DNA from: Xenopus tropicalis
Taxonomy: Eukaryota; Chordata; Amphibia; Anura; Pipidae
Direction: 5' to 3'
Length of the DNA: 64,000 nt
Assembly (NCBI RefSeq): GCF_000004195.4
Contig: NC_030679.2
Location: 143,585,539 to 143,649,538, forward strand
Position numbers and translations under genes: made by a program. Below are positions 54,302 to 64,000 of this stretch, in pieces (the stretch's first letter is position 1; each line of letters opens with the position of its first letter). The notes beneath the pieces were generated by a model, which saw only the letters and a list, made by a program, of their open reading frames with translations, did not search any database and was not told where the DNA came from.

Positions 54302-54997
54302 AATATAGGAGACCAGTTTATTGGTATAAGCTTATGGTATATTGGTACTCACACACAGGGGCATATATATAATAGGGCCTAGGGTAACCCCCAATTCTAT
54401 TTTTATTTAATGAATAAATGCCCCCAGCCTCCGCCATGGAGTTCCAAAGCAAATCCAGCAACAGAGCTTGGGGGTAGGGGGGGTCACGGGCTCTATGGAA
54501 GTAACCGACATAGGGGGGTATATATGTCCGGTGCCTGGGGCAGCAAAAAAACATGGAAACTTCACCAAAGTCACAAAATCCAAAAAGTAAGGAGTCATCT
54601 GAGAAATGTGGAAAATAACACACGTCAAAAAAATCACAATTTTTTTTTTGACGGTTGGCGAATTTTTTTTATGGCACATTTTTGTGCTCATTTCGTGGAA
54701 CAATATGCCAATGGCGAAATGCGGAACTTTGCCGTGAATCCATGCCTGCAGAAAAATTTCGCTCATCGCTACAGATGAGCCACAGGAAAACTGCAGTGGG
54801 ATTTGTATGCAGAAAGGGGTCCAAGCCAAGTCACATGGACTGGAATGCTGTAAAAAAGAGTTGTACATTATTTAAAGGGGACCTGTCACCTTAAAAATAG
54901 TTGCAAATCCCTTTTTATCATGTTAGTTGAGCAAAATTAACTTCACGTACACTATATAAATCTGGTTTCCTTCAGTCTTGCAAGTACACAATCCCAG
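54302..54997. other. Spacer with a degenerate TAGTGATGAGC hAT MITE fragment (about 54640-54772)
   Basis: TTTGACGGTTGGCGAATTTT through AATTTCGCTCATCGCTA matches the right half of the family defined at 32234-32547. No gene is seen in the rest. Confidence 0.5.
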
Positions 54998-56319
54998 CCA
55001 GCAGGCAGAACAGCCCTATTGGGTTTATTTAATGGTTAAATGATTCCCTTTTCTCTGTAATAATAAAACAGTACCTGTACTTGATCCCAACTAAGATATA
55101 ATTACCCCTTATTGGGGCAGAACAGCCCTATTGGGTTTATTTAATGGTTAAATGATTCCCTTTTCTCTGTAATAATAAAACAGTACCTGTACTTGATCCC
55201 AACTAAGATATAATTACCCCTTATTGGGGCAGAACAGCCCTATTGGGTTTATTTCATGGTTAAATGATTCCCTTTTCTCTGTAATAATAAAACAGTACCT
55301 GTACTTGATCCCAACTAAGATATAATTACCCCTTATTGGGGGCAGAACAGCCCTATTGGGTTTATTTCATGGTTAAATGATTCCCTTTTCTCTGTAATAA
55401 TAAAACAGTACCTGTACTTGATCCCAACTAAGATATAATTACCCCTTATTGGGGGCAGAATAGCCCTATTGGGTTTATTTAATGGTTAAATGATTCCCTT
55501 TTCTCTGTAATAATAAAACAGTACCTGTACTTGATCCCAACTAAGATATAATTACCCCTTATTGGGGCAGAACAGCCCTATTGGGTTTATTTCATGGTTA
55601 AATTATTCCCTTTTCTCTGTAATAATAAAACAGTACCTGTACTTGATCCCAACTAAGATATAATTACCCCTTATTGGGGGCAGAACAGCCCTATTGGGTG
55701 TATTTAATGGTTAAATTATTCCCTTTTCTCTGTAATAATAAAACAGTACCTGTACTTGATCCCAACTAAGATATAATTACCCCTTATTGGGGCAGAACAG
55801 CCCTATTGGGTTTATTTAATGGTTAAATGATTCCCTTTTCTCTGTAATAATAAAACAGTACCTGTACTTGATCCCAACTAAGATATAATTACCCCTTATT
55901 GGGGGCAGAACAGCCCTATTGGGTTTATTTAATGGTTAAATGATTCCCTTTTCTCTGTAATAATAAAACAGTACCTGTACTTGATCCCAACTAAGATATA
56001 ATTACCCCTTATTGGGGGCAGAACAGCCCTACTGGGTTTATTTCATGGTTAAATGATTCCCTTTTCTCTGTAATAATAAAACAGTACCTGTACTTGATCC
56101 CAACTAAGATATAATTACCCCTTATTGGGGCAGAACAGCCCTATTGGGTTTATTTAATGGTTAAATGATTCCCTTTTCTCTGTAATAATAAAACAGTACC
56201 TGTACTTGATCCCAACTAAGATATAATTACCTCTTATTGGGGGCAGAACAGCCCTATTGGGTTTATTTCATGGTTAAATGATTCCCTTTTCTCTGTAATA
56301 ATAAAACAGTACCTGTACT
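54998..56319. repeat. 113-bp minisatellite, third locus, about 12 units
   Basis: Same unit as 21286-22510 (AACAGCCCTATTGGGTTTAT to CCCCTTATTGGGGGCAG). No MITE ends are recognisable at its borders. Confidence 0.96.
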
Positions 56320-56399
56320 CATGGGCGTCCAAGGGGGGGCAAGTAAGCTAGCATCATCCTGCAACAGACAAATATATATATATACATATACTTGATGTA

Positions 56400-56780
56400 A
56401 ACTCTCACTGGGTGCCAGACTGGAGCGGCTTTCAGGAGGTCGTGATGTCACAGTCACGTGACCAGAATGTGGGCGGGGACAGTTTGAAGTCACTTTGGGG
56501 GCGTGTCCAGCGCCTGTACCTGCTAGGGAAAAGCCCGCCTCCTCACAGTGCCACATGAGAAACGGGGAGAGGAGTTGAGGTGAAGGTTGTAGTAATAGGG
56601 GGCATGGACGGTGCAGATGTGTACAGATAGAGGGGCTGCGAGTGGAGCTGCGCTTATGGAACTGGGGTGGGTGTGAGGGTCGTACCGAGCGGCTACAGGA
56701 GCTACAGAAAGGGCTTCAGGGAGCGGCCGGTGTGATGCGTCCAGTTGTGCGGCCGGAGGCGGGGCACCCTTTCATTTGTT
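56400..56780. promoter_or_regulatory. CpG-rich promoter-like patch
   Basis: Within 30 bp are TGATGTCA (56443-56450, CRE-like), palindromic GTCACGTGAC (56453-56462, E-box) and GGGCGGGG (56471-56478, GC box). The next 300 bp stay GC- and CpG-rich. No start codon or splice-supported exon can be assigned on either strand. It could be the promoter of a gene outside the window or part of a transposon. Confidence 0.35.
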
Positions 56781-57226
56781 TGGGATTTGGGGGGAGGCAT
56801 GGGAGTGTGTATGTGTAGGAATGCTTGGGGTGGGCAGGCTCTCTCTTAGCGGGGCAACTGGATAGGAGCAGCGATAGTGCTGCACATGTACATATAGACA
56901 GAGGGCAACTGGAGTAGAACAGTATATAGTGTTGCACATATGTAATATAACTAATAATATCCCGGGATCGCCTCTAAAATGACAGTCCTGTGTTTGGACT
57001 CACTGGCCAGTTCCAACCTGTATGGAAACAACATCGGTGCGGGAAACATTCACAGGAGACAGTGGTTTATTTTATGAGGGTTGAGCAGCTGCACTCAAAG
57101 CCAACATAACCCTGTGCCATGTAAGCGCCTATGGACCCTCCTCAGACCGCTGCCGCTGGACTGTCTGCCGGCCGTAGGTGGCGCTGCTATCAGGTGGCGC
57201 TGCCTCTGACGTCACGAGTGGGAAGT
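56781..57226. other. No gene recognised
   Basis: Moderately GC-rich spacer. A second CRE-like TGACGTCA occurs at about 57208-57215. No supported ORF. Confidence 0.3.
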
Positions 57227-57234
57227 GCCGGGGG

Positions 57235-58005
57235 CAGTGGCGTAGCGAGGGGGGTGCCGAGGGGGCCATGGCCCCGGGCGGCGTATCAGAAGGGGCGGCG
57301 GCAATCACCATGATATTTAAATTTTAAAAAATATAGGTATATTTTAGGATTCGGTTCGGGATTCGGGCCGAAACCAGCCTTTTTTCAAGGTATTCGGTTT
57401 CGGCCGAATCCGTGCTCTGAGCTGAACCGAATCCGGAAGTGCACCCAATTTACCCACAGCAAGTACCACCCCCCATAGAAAGAAACCCCAATAGACCCAA
57501 CAATCCCATCCCCATCAACGTACCCCCAACAGACCATCGGCGGCGCCTCCTTCTCTCTTATAGCGCGGCAACAGGCCCTTTTATAAGGTTGCGCCCGTGC
57601 GTATGACGTCACACGTCAGCGACGAGGCGCAACCTTATAGAAGCGCCTGTTGCCTGTAAGAGAGAAGGAGCCACCGCCGATCGTCTGTTGGGGATATGTA
57701 CTATGGGGGAAATTGGGGGCACTGTGTGGGGGCTACTGTCTATGGGGAAATTGGGGCACTTTCCATGGGGGGGGCCAGGTCTTTGTGGGGTATTGTGTAT
57801 GGGGGCACTTCCTATTGGGGGCACTGTGTATGGGGCAATTGGGGCTCTGTGTATGAAAAGTAATTTACGAAAAGTAAATTTTTAATCAATAAAAAAATTT
57901 AATGCTGCTTTTTTTATTTTGTCTATTTTTTTTAAGAATAACTAAATAGAGGGGCGGCAAATTTCCGGTCGGCCCCAGGCGACGAAAGCCCACGCTACGC
58001 CACTG
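57235..58005. mobile_element. hAT element with perfect GCCGGGGG duplication, 771 bp
   Basis: Ends CAGTGGCGTAGCGAGG and, reversed, CAGTGGCGTAGCGTGGG. Perfect 8-bp duplications at 57227-57234 and 58006-58013. It contains the same CRE-centred palindrome as 12453-13899 (TGACGTCA at 57604-57611, TATAAAAG reversed at 57578-57585) although its termini are different. No transposase. Confidence 0.92.
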
Positions 58006-58013
58006 GCCGGGGG

Positions 58014-58730
58014 GATGCTGCAGCCGGCAAGTCAGAAGTCCGACTGAGGTTTTTTTTGCTACTTTTCCAGGGGGGCATAGGCGGAGGGTGACTTTTTTGT
58101 TTGGGGAGGCTAAAGATGGCCCATACACAGACTGACCTACAGCTAATGTGACACTTAGTGGATTCGCTGCTGGCGTAAAAAGTTAACCTCCCAACTACCT
58201 CTTGCCGTTCCCACTGACTCCCAGGGATACTGTACAAAAGTGCGGGTGGGGGGGCTTTTTTTTACCCTAAAATGTTTATTGTGTAAAAGTATTCATACGC
58301 GCACTTCTGTGAGGGGATCTGCAAACATTTGTGTTTGTGATCAGTCAGCTTAAAGGGCTAGTTCGCATTCGAATTCACTTGTATTTTTAATGGTTTTTCA
58401 GTTATTTCGCTTTTTGTTCAGCAGCTCTCCATTTGGTATTTCAGCAGCTATCTGGTTGCTAGGGTCTTATTTACCCTAGCAACCAGGTAGTGGTTTAAAC
58501 AAGAGATGGGAATATGAATAGTTAAGGGGCCTACTTGGAAAAATAAGTAATAGAAAATTATAATAATAATAAAATTGTAGCCTCACAGAGCAATATTTTT
58601 TGGCCCCCATTTGAAATCTGGAAAGAGGCAGAAGAGAAAGGCAAATTATTCAAAAAAATTAATTAGGAAGACCAATTGCAAAGTTGCTAGGAATAGGCCA
58701 TTTCATAACATACTAAAGGTTAACTTAAAA
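58014..58730. other. No gene recognised
   Basis: Contains an ATTTCAGCAGCTATCTGGTT-like block of a type common in frog dispersed repeats, and AT-rich sequence. No supported ORF. Confidence 0.3.
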
Positions 58731-59991
58731 CATACCTCCCAACCGTCCCGATATTTATGGCACTGCCCGCTGTCCCGGATTCATTGTTAGATGTCCCGCT
58801 TCTCAGCATTGCCATTTAATTGGTTGCTGTGCCTGCTCTGCTCTGGGGAATAAAGCCCCGCCCCCTTAACTCTTCAATCTCCCCTGCTACCCCAAGCTCA
58901 CAGGTTTACCTTGATGTTTAATTGTCCTGGGAGGAGCATTTGTGACAGGCAAGGGTTAACTATCAGCATTGGCTGCATCCCTCTCCTTGCTCCTGCTCAC
59001 CGGGTCAGGGGCTGGGAGTGTGCTCTGTCTTTTATCAGGCAGAAGAGGCTGCTGTGTTTATTTGTATGCTGGGCAGTTTCAGTCCCGGTTTTGGAAGCGC
59101 ATCCCGCTGTCCCGGATAGTTCCATAAATGTCCCGCATTTCCGTAATGGAACTATCCCTGACAGCGGGATGCACTGGCTGTAGTCAGGCGTTCATCTTCT
59201 TCAGTGGCTCCTCTCTATATGCGGCTCCTTGTTCGGCGGAGCCAGGCCCTTTTATAAGGTTGCACCCGTGTGTATTGACGTCACACACACGCACACACAT
59301 ACGGGCGCAACCTTATAAAAGGGCCTGGCTCCGCCGAACAAGGAGCCGCATATAGAGAGGAGCCACTGAAGAAGAAGCAGCAGCAGCATGTATGGAGACT
59401 CTGTGTATTGGGGGGATACTGTGCATGGGGGTTACTGTGTGTGGGGGGGGCTACTGTGTATGGGGGGTACCTGTGTATGGGGGGCTACTGTGTATTGGGG
59501 GGCTACTGTGTATTGGGGGGATACTGTGTGTGGGGGGGGCTACTGTGTATGGGGGGGCACCTGTGTATGGGGGGCTACTGTGTATTGGGGGGATACTGTG
59601 CATGGGGGTTACTGTGTATGGGGGGGTTACTGTGTGTGGGGGGGGGCTACTGTGTATGGGGGGGTACCTGTGTATGGGGGGCTACTGTGTATGGGGGGGC
59701 AAAGCTGGTACATAGTTATAACTCAGTTATAACTGACTGCCTTCTCTCTATATTTGTATTTTATATGTAGGAGTTGCTATATTGTTTTCCTTAGGCAGTA
59801 CAGTATGAGGGTATAGCACATTTGCGTCTGATCCCGCCATTTCATCTATATAAAAGGAGTATTTTTTTTAAAAATGGGGTGTGGTAATTGGGGCGTGGGC
59901 ACAAAAGTGGGCGTGGTCAAAAAAAATTTCCGCGCTGCGCACGCCAAATCTTTTTGTCCCTCTTTTCATTTTTCAAATCTTGGGAGGTATG
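58731..59991. mobile_element. hAT element related to 12453-13899, 1261 bp
   Basis: Ends CATACCTCCCAACCGTCCCG and, reversed, CATACCTCCCAAGATTTG. CTTAAAA is shared by both flanks (58724-58730, 59992-59998). It has the CRE palindrome with long matching arms (about 59205-59367; TGACGTCA 59276-59283; TATAAAAG at 59314-59321 and reversed at 59249-59256), followed by a G-rich TATGGGGGGCTACTGTG array (59390-59700). Confidence 0.82.
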
Positions 59992-60419
59992 CTTAAAAGT
60001 AAACCACCCCTTTAGATGTGTTTATGTTAGTTTTATAGCAAGAAAGGCAGGGGGTACTGACTCCCCAGGCACATTATATACAGTGAGACGCAGTCCGTAT
60101 TTACAAACCCAGCACATTATATACAGTGAGGAGCAGTGGGTACAGATGGCAGATATTCAGGCCCTGGCACTATAACACTGGCACTGATACACAGCATTGG
60201 CTCCACTGTAACTTACTATAAATGAACAAAACAAGGACAAAAAAAAAAAATAGTAAGTGCAAAAAACAACAACAAATATACAAACACACAATGAGCTTTT
60301 TCAGAGGGAAAGAGTTAACTTACCCTCCATCTGTTAGGGTAGGGGATAGATTATAAATTATTATAGATGTCAGGTCAGGCAAAAAACAATTTAATGTCAG
60401 CTAGTGATTCTTTAGAACT
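59992..60419. other. No gene recognised
   Basis: Spacer with a small ACATTATATACAGTGAG direct repeat at about 60070 and 60113. No supported ORF. Confidence 0.3.
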
Positions 60420-63400
60420 GTATAGTACCTGTGTATAGTACCTGGGTATAGTGCCTGGGTATAGTGCCTGTGTATAGTACCTGTGTATAGTGCCTGTGTA
60501 TAGTACCTGTGTATAGTACCTGGGTATAGTGCCTGTGTATAGTGCCTGTGTATAGTACCTGTGTATAGTACCTGGGTATAGTACCTGGGTATAGTACCTG
60601 TGTATAGTACCTGGGTATAGTGCCTGTGTGTAGTACCTGTGTATAGTGCCCGTGTATAGTACCCGGGTATAGTGCCTGTGTATAGTGCCTGTGTATAGTG
60701 CCTGTGTATAGTACCTGGGTATAGTACCTGTGTATAGTGCCTGTGTATAGTACCTGGGTATAGTACCCGGGTATAGTGCCTGTGTATAGTACCTGGGTAT
60801 AGTGCCTGTGTATAGTGCCTGGGTATAGTGCCTCGGTATAGTACCTGTGTATAGTGCCTGGGTATAGTACCTGTGTATAGTACCTGGGTATAGTGCCTGT
60901 GTATAGTGCCTGGGTATAGTACCTGGGTATAGTGCCTGGGTATAGTACCTGTGTATAGTGCCCGTGTATAGTACCTGTGTATAGCGCCCGTGTATAGTAC
61001 CTGTGTATAGTACCCATGTATAATACCCATGTATAGTGCCTGTGTATAGTACCTGTGTATAGTGCCTGGGTATAGTACCCGTGTATAGTGCCTGTGTATA
61101 GTACCCGTGTATAGTACCTGTGTATAGTACCTGGGTATAGTACCTGTGTATAGTACCTGTGTATAGTACCCGTGTATAGTGCCTGTGTATAGTACCCGTG
61201 TATAGTGCCTGTGTATAGTGCCTGTGTATAGTACCTGTGTATAGTACCTGTGTATAGTACCTGGGTATAGTACCCGTGTATAGTACCTGTGTATAGTACC
61301 TGGGTATAGTACCTGTGTATAGTACCTGTGTATAGTACCCGTGTATAGTGCCTGTGTATAGTACCCGTGTATAGTGCCTGTGTATAGTGCCTGTGTATAG
61401 TACCTGTGTATAGTACCTGTGTATAGTACCTGGGTATAGTACCTGTGTATAGTACCTGTGTATAGTGCCTGTGTATAGTACCTGTGTATAGTACCTGTGT
61501 ATAGTACCTGGGTATAGTACCCGTGTATAGTACCTGTGTATAGTACCCGTGTATAGTACCTGTGTATAGTACCTGTGTATAGTACCTGGGTATAGTACCT
61601 GGGTATAGTGCCTGTGTATAGTACCTGTGTATATTACCTGTGTATAGTACCCGTGTATAGTACCCGTGTATAGTACCCGTGTATAGTACCCGTGTATAGT
61701 ACCCGTGTATAGTACCCGTGTATAGTACCCGTGTATAGTACCCGTGTATAATACCTGGGTATAGTACCCGTGTATAATACCTGGGTATAGTACCTGGGTA
61801 TAGTACCTGGGTATAGTACCTGGGTATAGTACCTGGGTATAGTGCCTGTGTATAGTACCTGTGTATAGTAACCGTGTATAGTACCTGGGTATAGTACCTG
61901 GGTATAGTACCCGTGTATAATACCTGGGTATAGTACCCGTGTATAATACCTGGGTATAGTACCTGGGTATAGTACCTGGGTATAGTGCCTGTGTATAGTA
62001 CCTGTGTATAGTACCCGTGTATAGTACCCGTGTATAGTACCCGTGTATAGTACCCGTGTATAATACCTGGGTATAGTACCCGTGTATAATACCTGGGTAT
62101 AGTACCTGGGTATAGTACCTGGGTATAGTGCCTGGGTATAGTGCCTGTGTATAGTGCCTGTGTATAGTACCTGTGTATAGTGCCTGTGTATAGTACCTGT
62201 GTATAGTACCTGTGTATAATACCTGGGTATAGTACCTGTGTATAGTGCCTGGGTATAGTACCTGGGTATAGTGCCTGTGTATAGTACCTGTGTATAGTAC
62301 CTGTGTATAGTACCTGTGTATAATACCTGGGTATAGTACCTGGGTATAGTACCCGGGTATAATACCCGTGTATAGTACCCGTGTATAGTACCTGTGTATA
62401 ATACCTGGGTATAGTACCTGGGTATAGTACCTGGGTATAGTACCCGTGTATAGTACCCGTGTATAGTACCTGTGTATAATACCTGGGTATAGTACCTGGG
62501 TATAGTACCCGTGTATAGTACCTGTGTATAATACCTGGGTATAGTACCTGGGTATAGTACCCGTGTATAGTACCTGTGTATAATACCTGGGTATAGTACC
62601 TGTGTATAGTGCCTGGGTATAGTACCTGGGTATAGTACCTGTGTATAGTACCCGTGTATAGTGCCTGGGTATAGTACCTGTGTATAATACCTGGGTATAG
62701 TACCTGGGTATAGTACCTGTGTATAGTACCTGGGTATAGTGCCCGTGTATAGTACCTGTGTATAGCGCCCGTGTATAGTACCTGTGTATAGTACCCATGT
62801 ATAATACCCATGTATAGTGCCTGTGTATAGTACCCGTGTATAGTGCCTGTGTATAGTACCCGTGTATAGTACCTGTGTATAGTACCTGGGTATAGTACCT
62901 GTGTATAGTACCTGTGTATAGTACCCGTGTATAGTGCCTGTGTATAGTACCCGTGTATAGTGCCTGTGTATAGTGCCTGTGTATAGTACCTGTGTATAGT
63001 ACCTGTGTATAGTACCTGGGTATAGTACCCGTGTATAGTACCTGTGTATAGTACCTGGGTATAGTACCTGTGTATAGTACCTGTGTATAGTACCCGTGTA
63101 TAGTGCCTGTGTATAGTACCCGTGTATAGTGCCTGTGTATAGTGCCTGTGTATAGTACCTGTGTATAGTACCTGTGTATAGTACCTGTGTATAGTACCTG
63201 TGTATAGTACCTGTGTATAGTGCCTGTGTATAGTACCTGTGTATAGTACCTGTGTATAGTACCTGGGTATAGTACCCGTGTATAGTACCTGTGTATAGTA
63301 CCCGTGTATAGTACCTGTGTATAGTACCTGTGTATAGTACCTGGGTATAGTACCTGGGTATAGTGCCTGTGTATAGTACCTGTGTATATTACCTGTGTAT

Positions 63401-64000
63401 AGTACCCGTGTATAGTACCCGTGTATAGTACCCGTGTATAGTACCCGTGTATAGTACCCGTGTATAGTACCCGTGTATAGTACCCGTGTATAATACCTGG
63501 GTATAGTACCCGTGTATAATACCTGGGTATAGTACCTGGGTATAGTACCTGGGTATAGTACCTGGGTATAGTACCTGGGTATAGTGCCTGTGTATAGTAC
63601 CTGTGTATAGTAACCGTGTATAGTACCTGGGTATAGTACCTGGGTATAGTACCCGTGTATAATACCTGGGTATAGTACCCGTGTATAATACCTGGGTATA
63701 GTACCTGGGTATAGTACCTGGGTATAGTGCCTGTGTATAGTACCTGTGTATAGTACCCGTGTATAGTACCCGTGTATAGTACCCGTGTATAGTACCCGTG
63801 TATAATACCTGGGTATAGTACCCGTGTATAATACCTGGGTATAGTACCTGGGTATAGTACCTGGGTATAGTGCCTGGGTATAGTGCCTGTGTATAGTGCC
63901 TGTGTATAGTACCTGTGTATAGTGCCTGTGTATAGTACCTGTGTATAGTACCTGTGTATAGTACCTGTGTATAATACCTGGGTATAGTACCTGTGTATAG
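60420..64000. repeat. 13-bp satellite (TATAGTACCTGTG), about 275 units, continues past the window
   Basis: Units vary as TATAGTACCTGTG, TATAGTGCCTGGG, TATAGTACCCGTG and TATAATACCTGGG. Rare marker variants (TATTACC, GTAACCG, AGCGCCC, CCCATG) recur about 1.74-1.79 kb apart, indicating higher-order repeats. Three 13-bp units make 39 bp, so all frames can stay open; the roughly 800-codon minus-strand frames are artefacts. Confidence 0.97.

Noticed and set aside
60375..62811. Two approximately 800-codon minus-strand frames with YYTQVLYTG repeats
   Set aside because: They are translations of the 13-bp satellite; three units give 39 bp so frames remain open. There is no non-repeat sequence, start context or domain.

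Overview
The window looks like frog genomic DNA, most likely Xenopus. Intron-containing genes, dense hAT, Harbinger-like and TTAA-type MITEs, LTR and non-LTR retroelement remnants, and very large minisatellites all point to a vertebrate, and several terminal inverted repeats resemble common Xenopus MITEs. Species is inferred from memory of repeat families, not from a database search. There are no bacterial-type operons, CRISPR arrays or rRNA genes.

The host genes are a head-to-tail tandem cluster of five genes on the minus strand, here called N1 to N5 from left to right. They encode GNAT acetyltransferases of the NAT16 / histidine N-acetyltransferase type. Each has three coding exons of 180, 225 and 612-681 bp, all joined in phase 0. 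N1 (979-3405) is a diverged member with compact coding-exon spacing. N2 (14541-17423), N3 (26632-29775), N4 (35361-45505) and N5 (47333-50019) are near-identical recent duplicates. N2 carries a one-base frameshift. The others read open. A short conserved block containing a consensus splice donor lies upstream of N1-N4 and probably marks a non-coding 5' exon.

Between and inside the genes: (a) intron 1 of N2-N5 is filled by an 82-bp minisatellite; (b) a 135-bp minisatellite sits just upstream of each N2-N5 first exon; (c) intron 1 of N4 also holds two antisense copies of an ORF1-only non-LTR-type element with three zinc knuckles, one intact (41784-44375) and one broken (37628-41023); (d) a BEL/Pao-like LTR element that keeps only gag is present twice (20690-26400 and 31014-35169) plus a truncated copy (7676-14349), each downstream of an N gene and inserted into an older hAT MITE.

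Region by region: 1-980 hAT fragments; 979-3405 N1; 3.8-7.7 kb MITEs and hairpins; 7.9-14.2 kb one large hAT element carrying a 63/70-bp minisatellite into which a second hAT inserted; 14.5-20.4 kb N2 and arrays; 20.6-26.5 kb LTR element I with a 33-bp coding minisatellite; 26.6-30.7 kb N3; 31.0-35.2 kb LTR element II riddled with MITEs; 35.4-46.9 kb N4; 47.0-51.2 kb N5; 51.2-60.4 kb gene-poor sequence with several MITEs, a 113-bp array and a CpG-rich promoter-like patch; 60.4-64.0 kb a 13-bp satellite running off the window.

The most striking theme is that at least six of the minisatellites are amplified pieces of transposable elements, and in two cases (33-bp in gag, 60-bp in ORF1) the window also holds a low-copy sister element that shows the state before amplification. 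A second unusual item is a palindromic module, a CRE-like core flanked by outward-pointing TATA boxes, shared by three hAT elements with two different kinds of termini.
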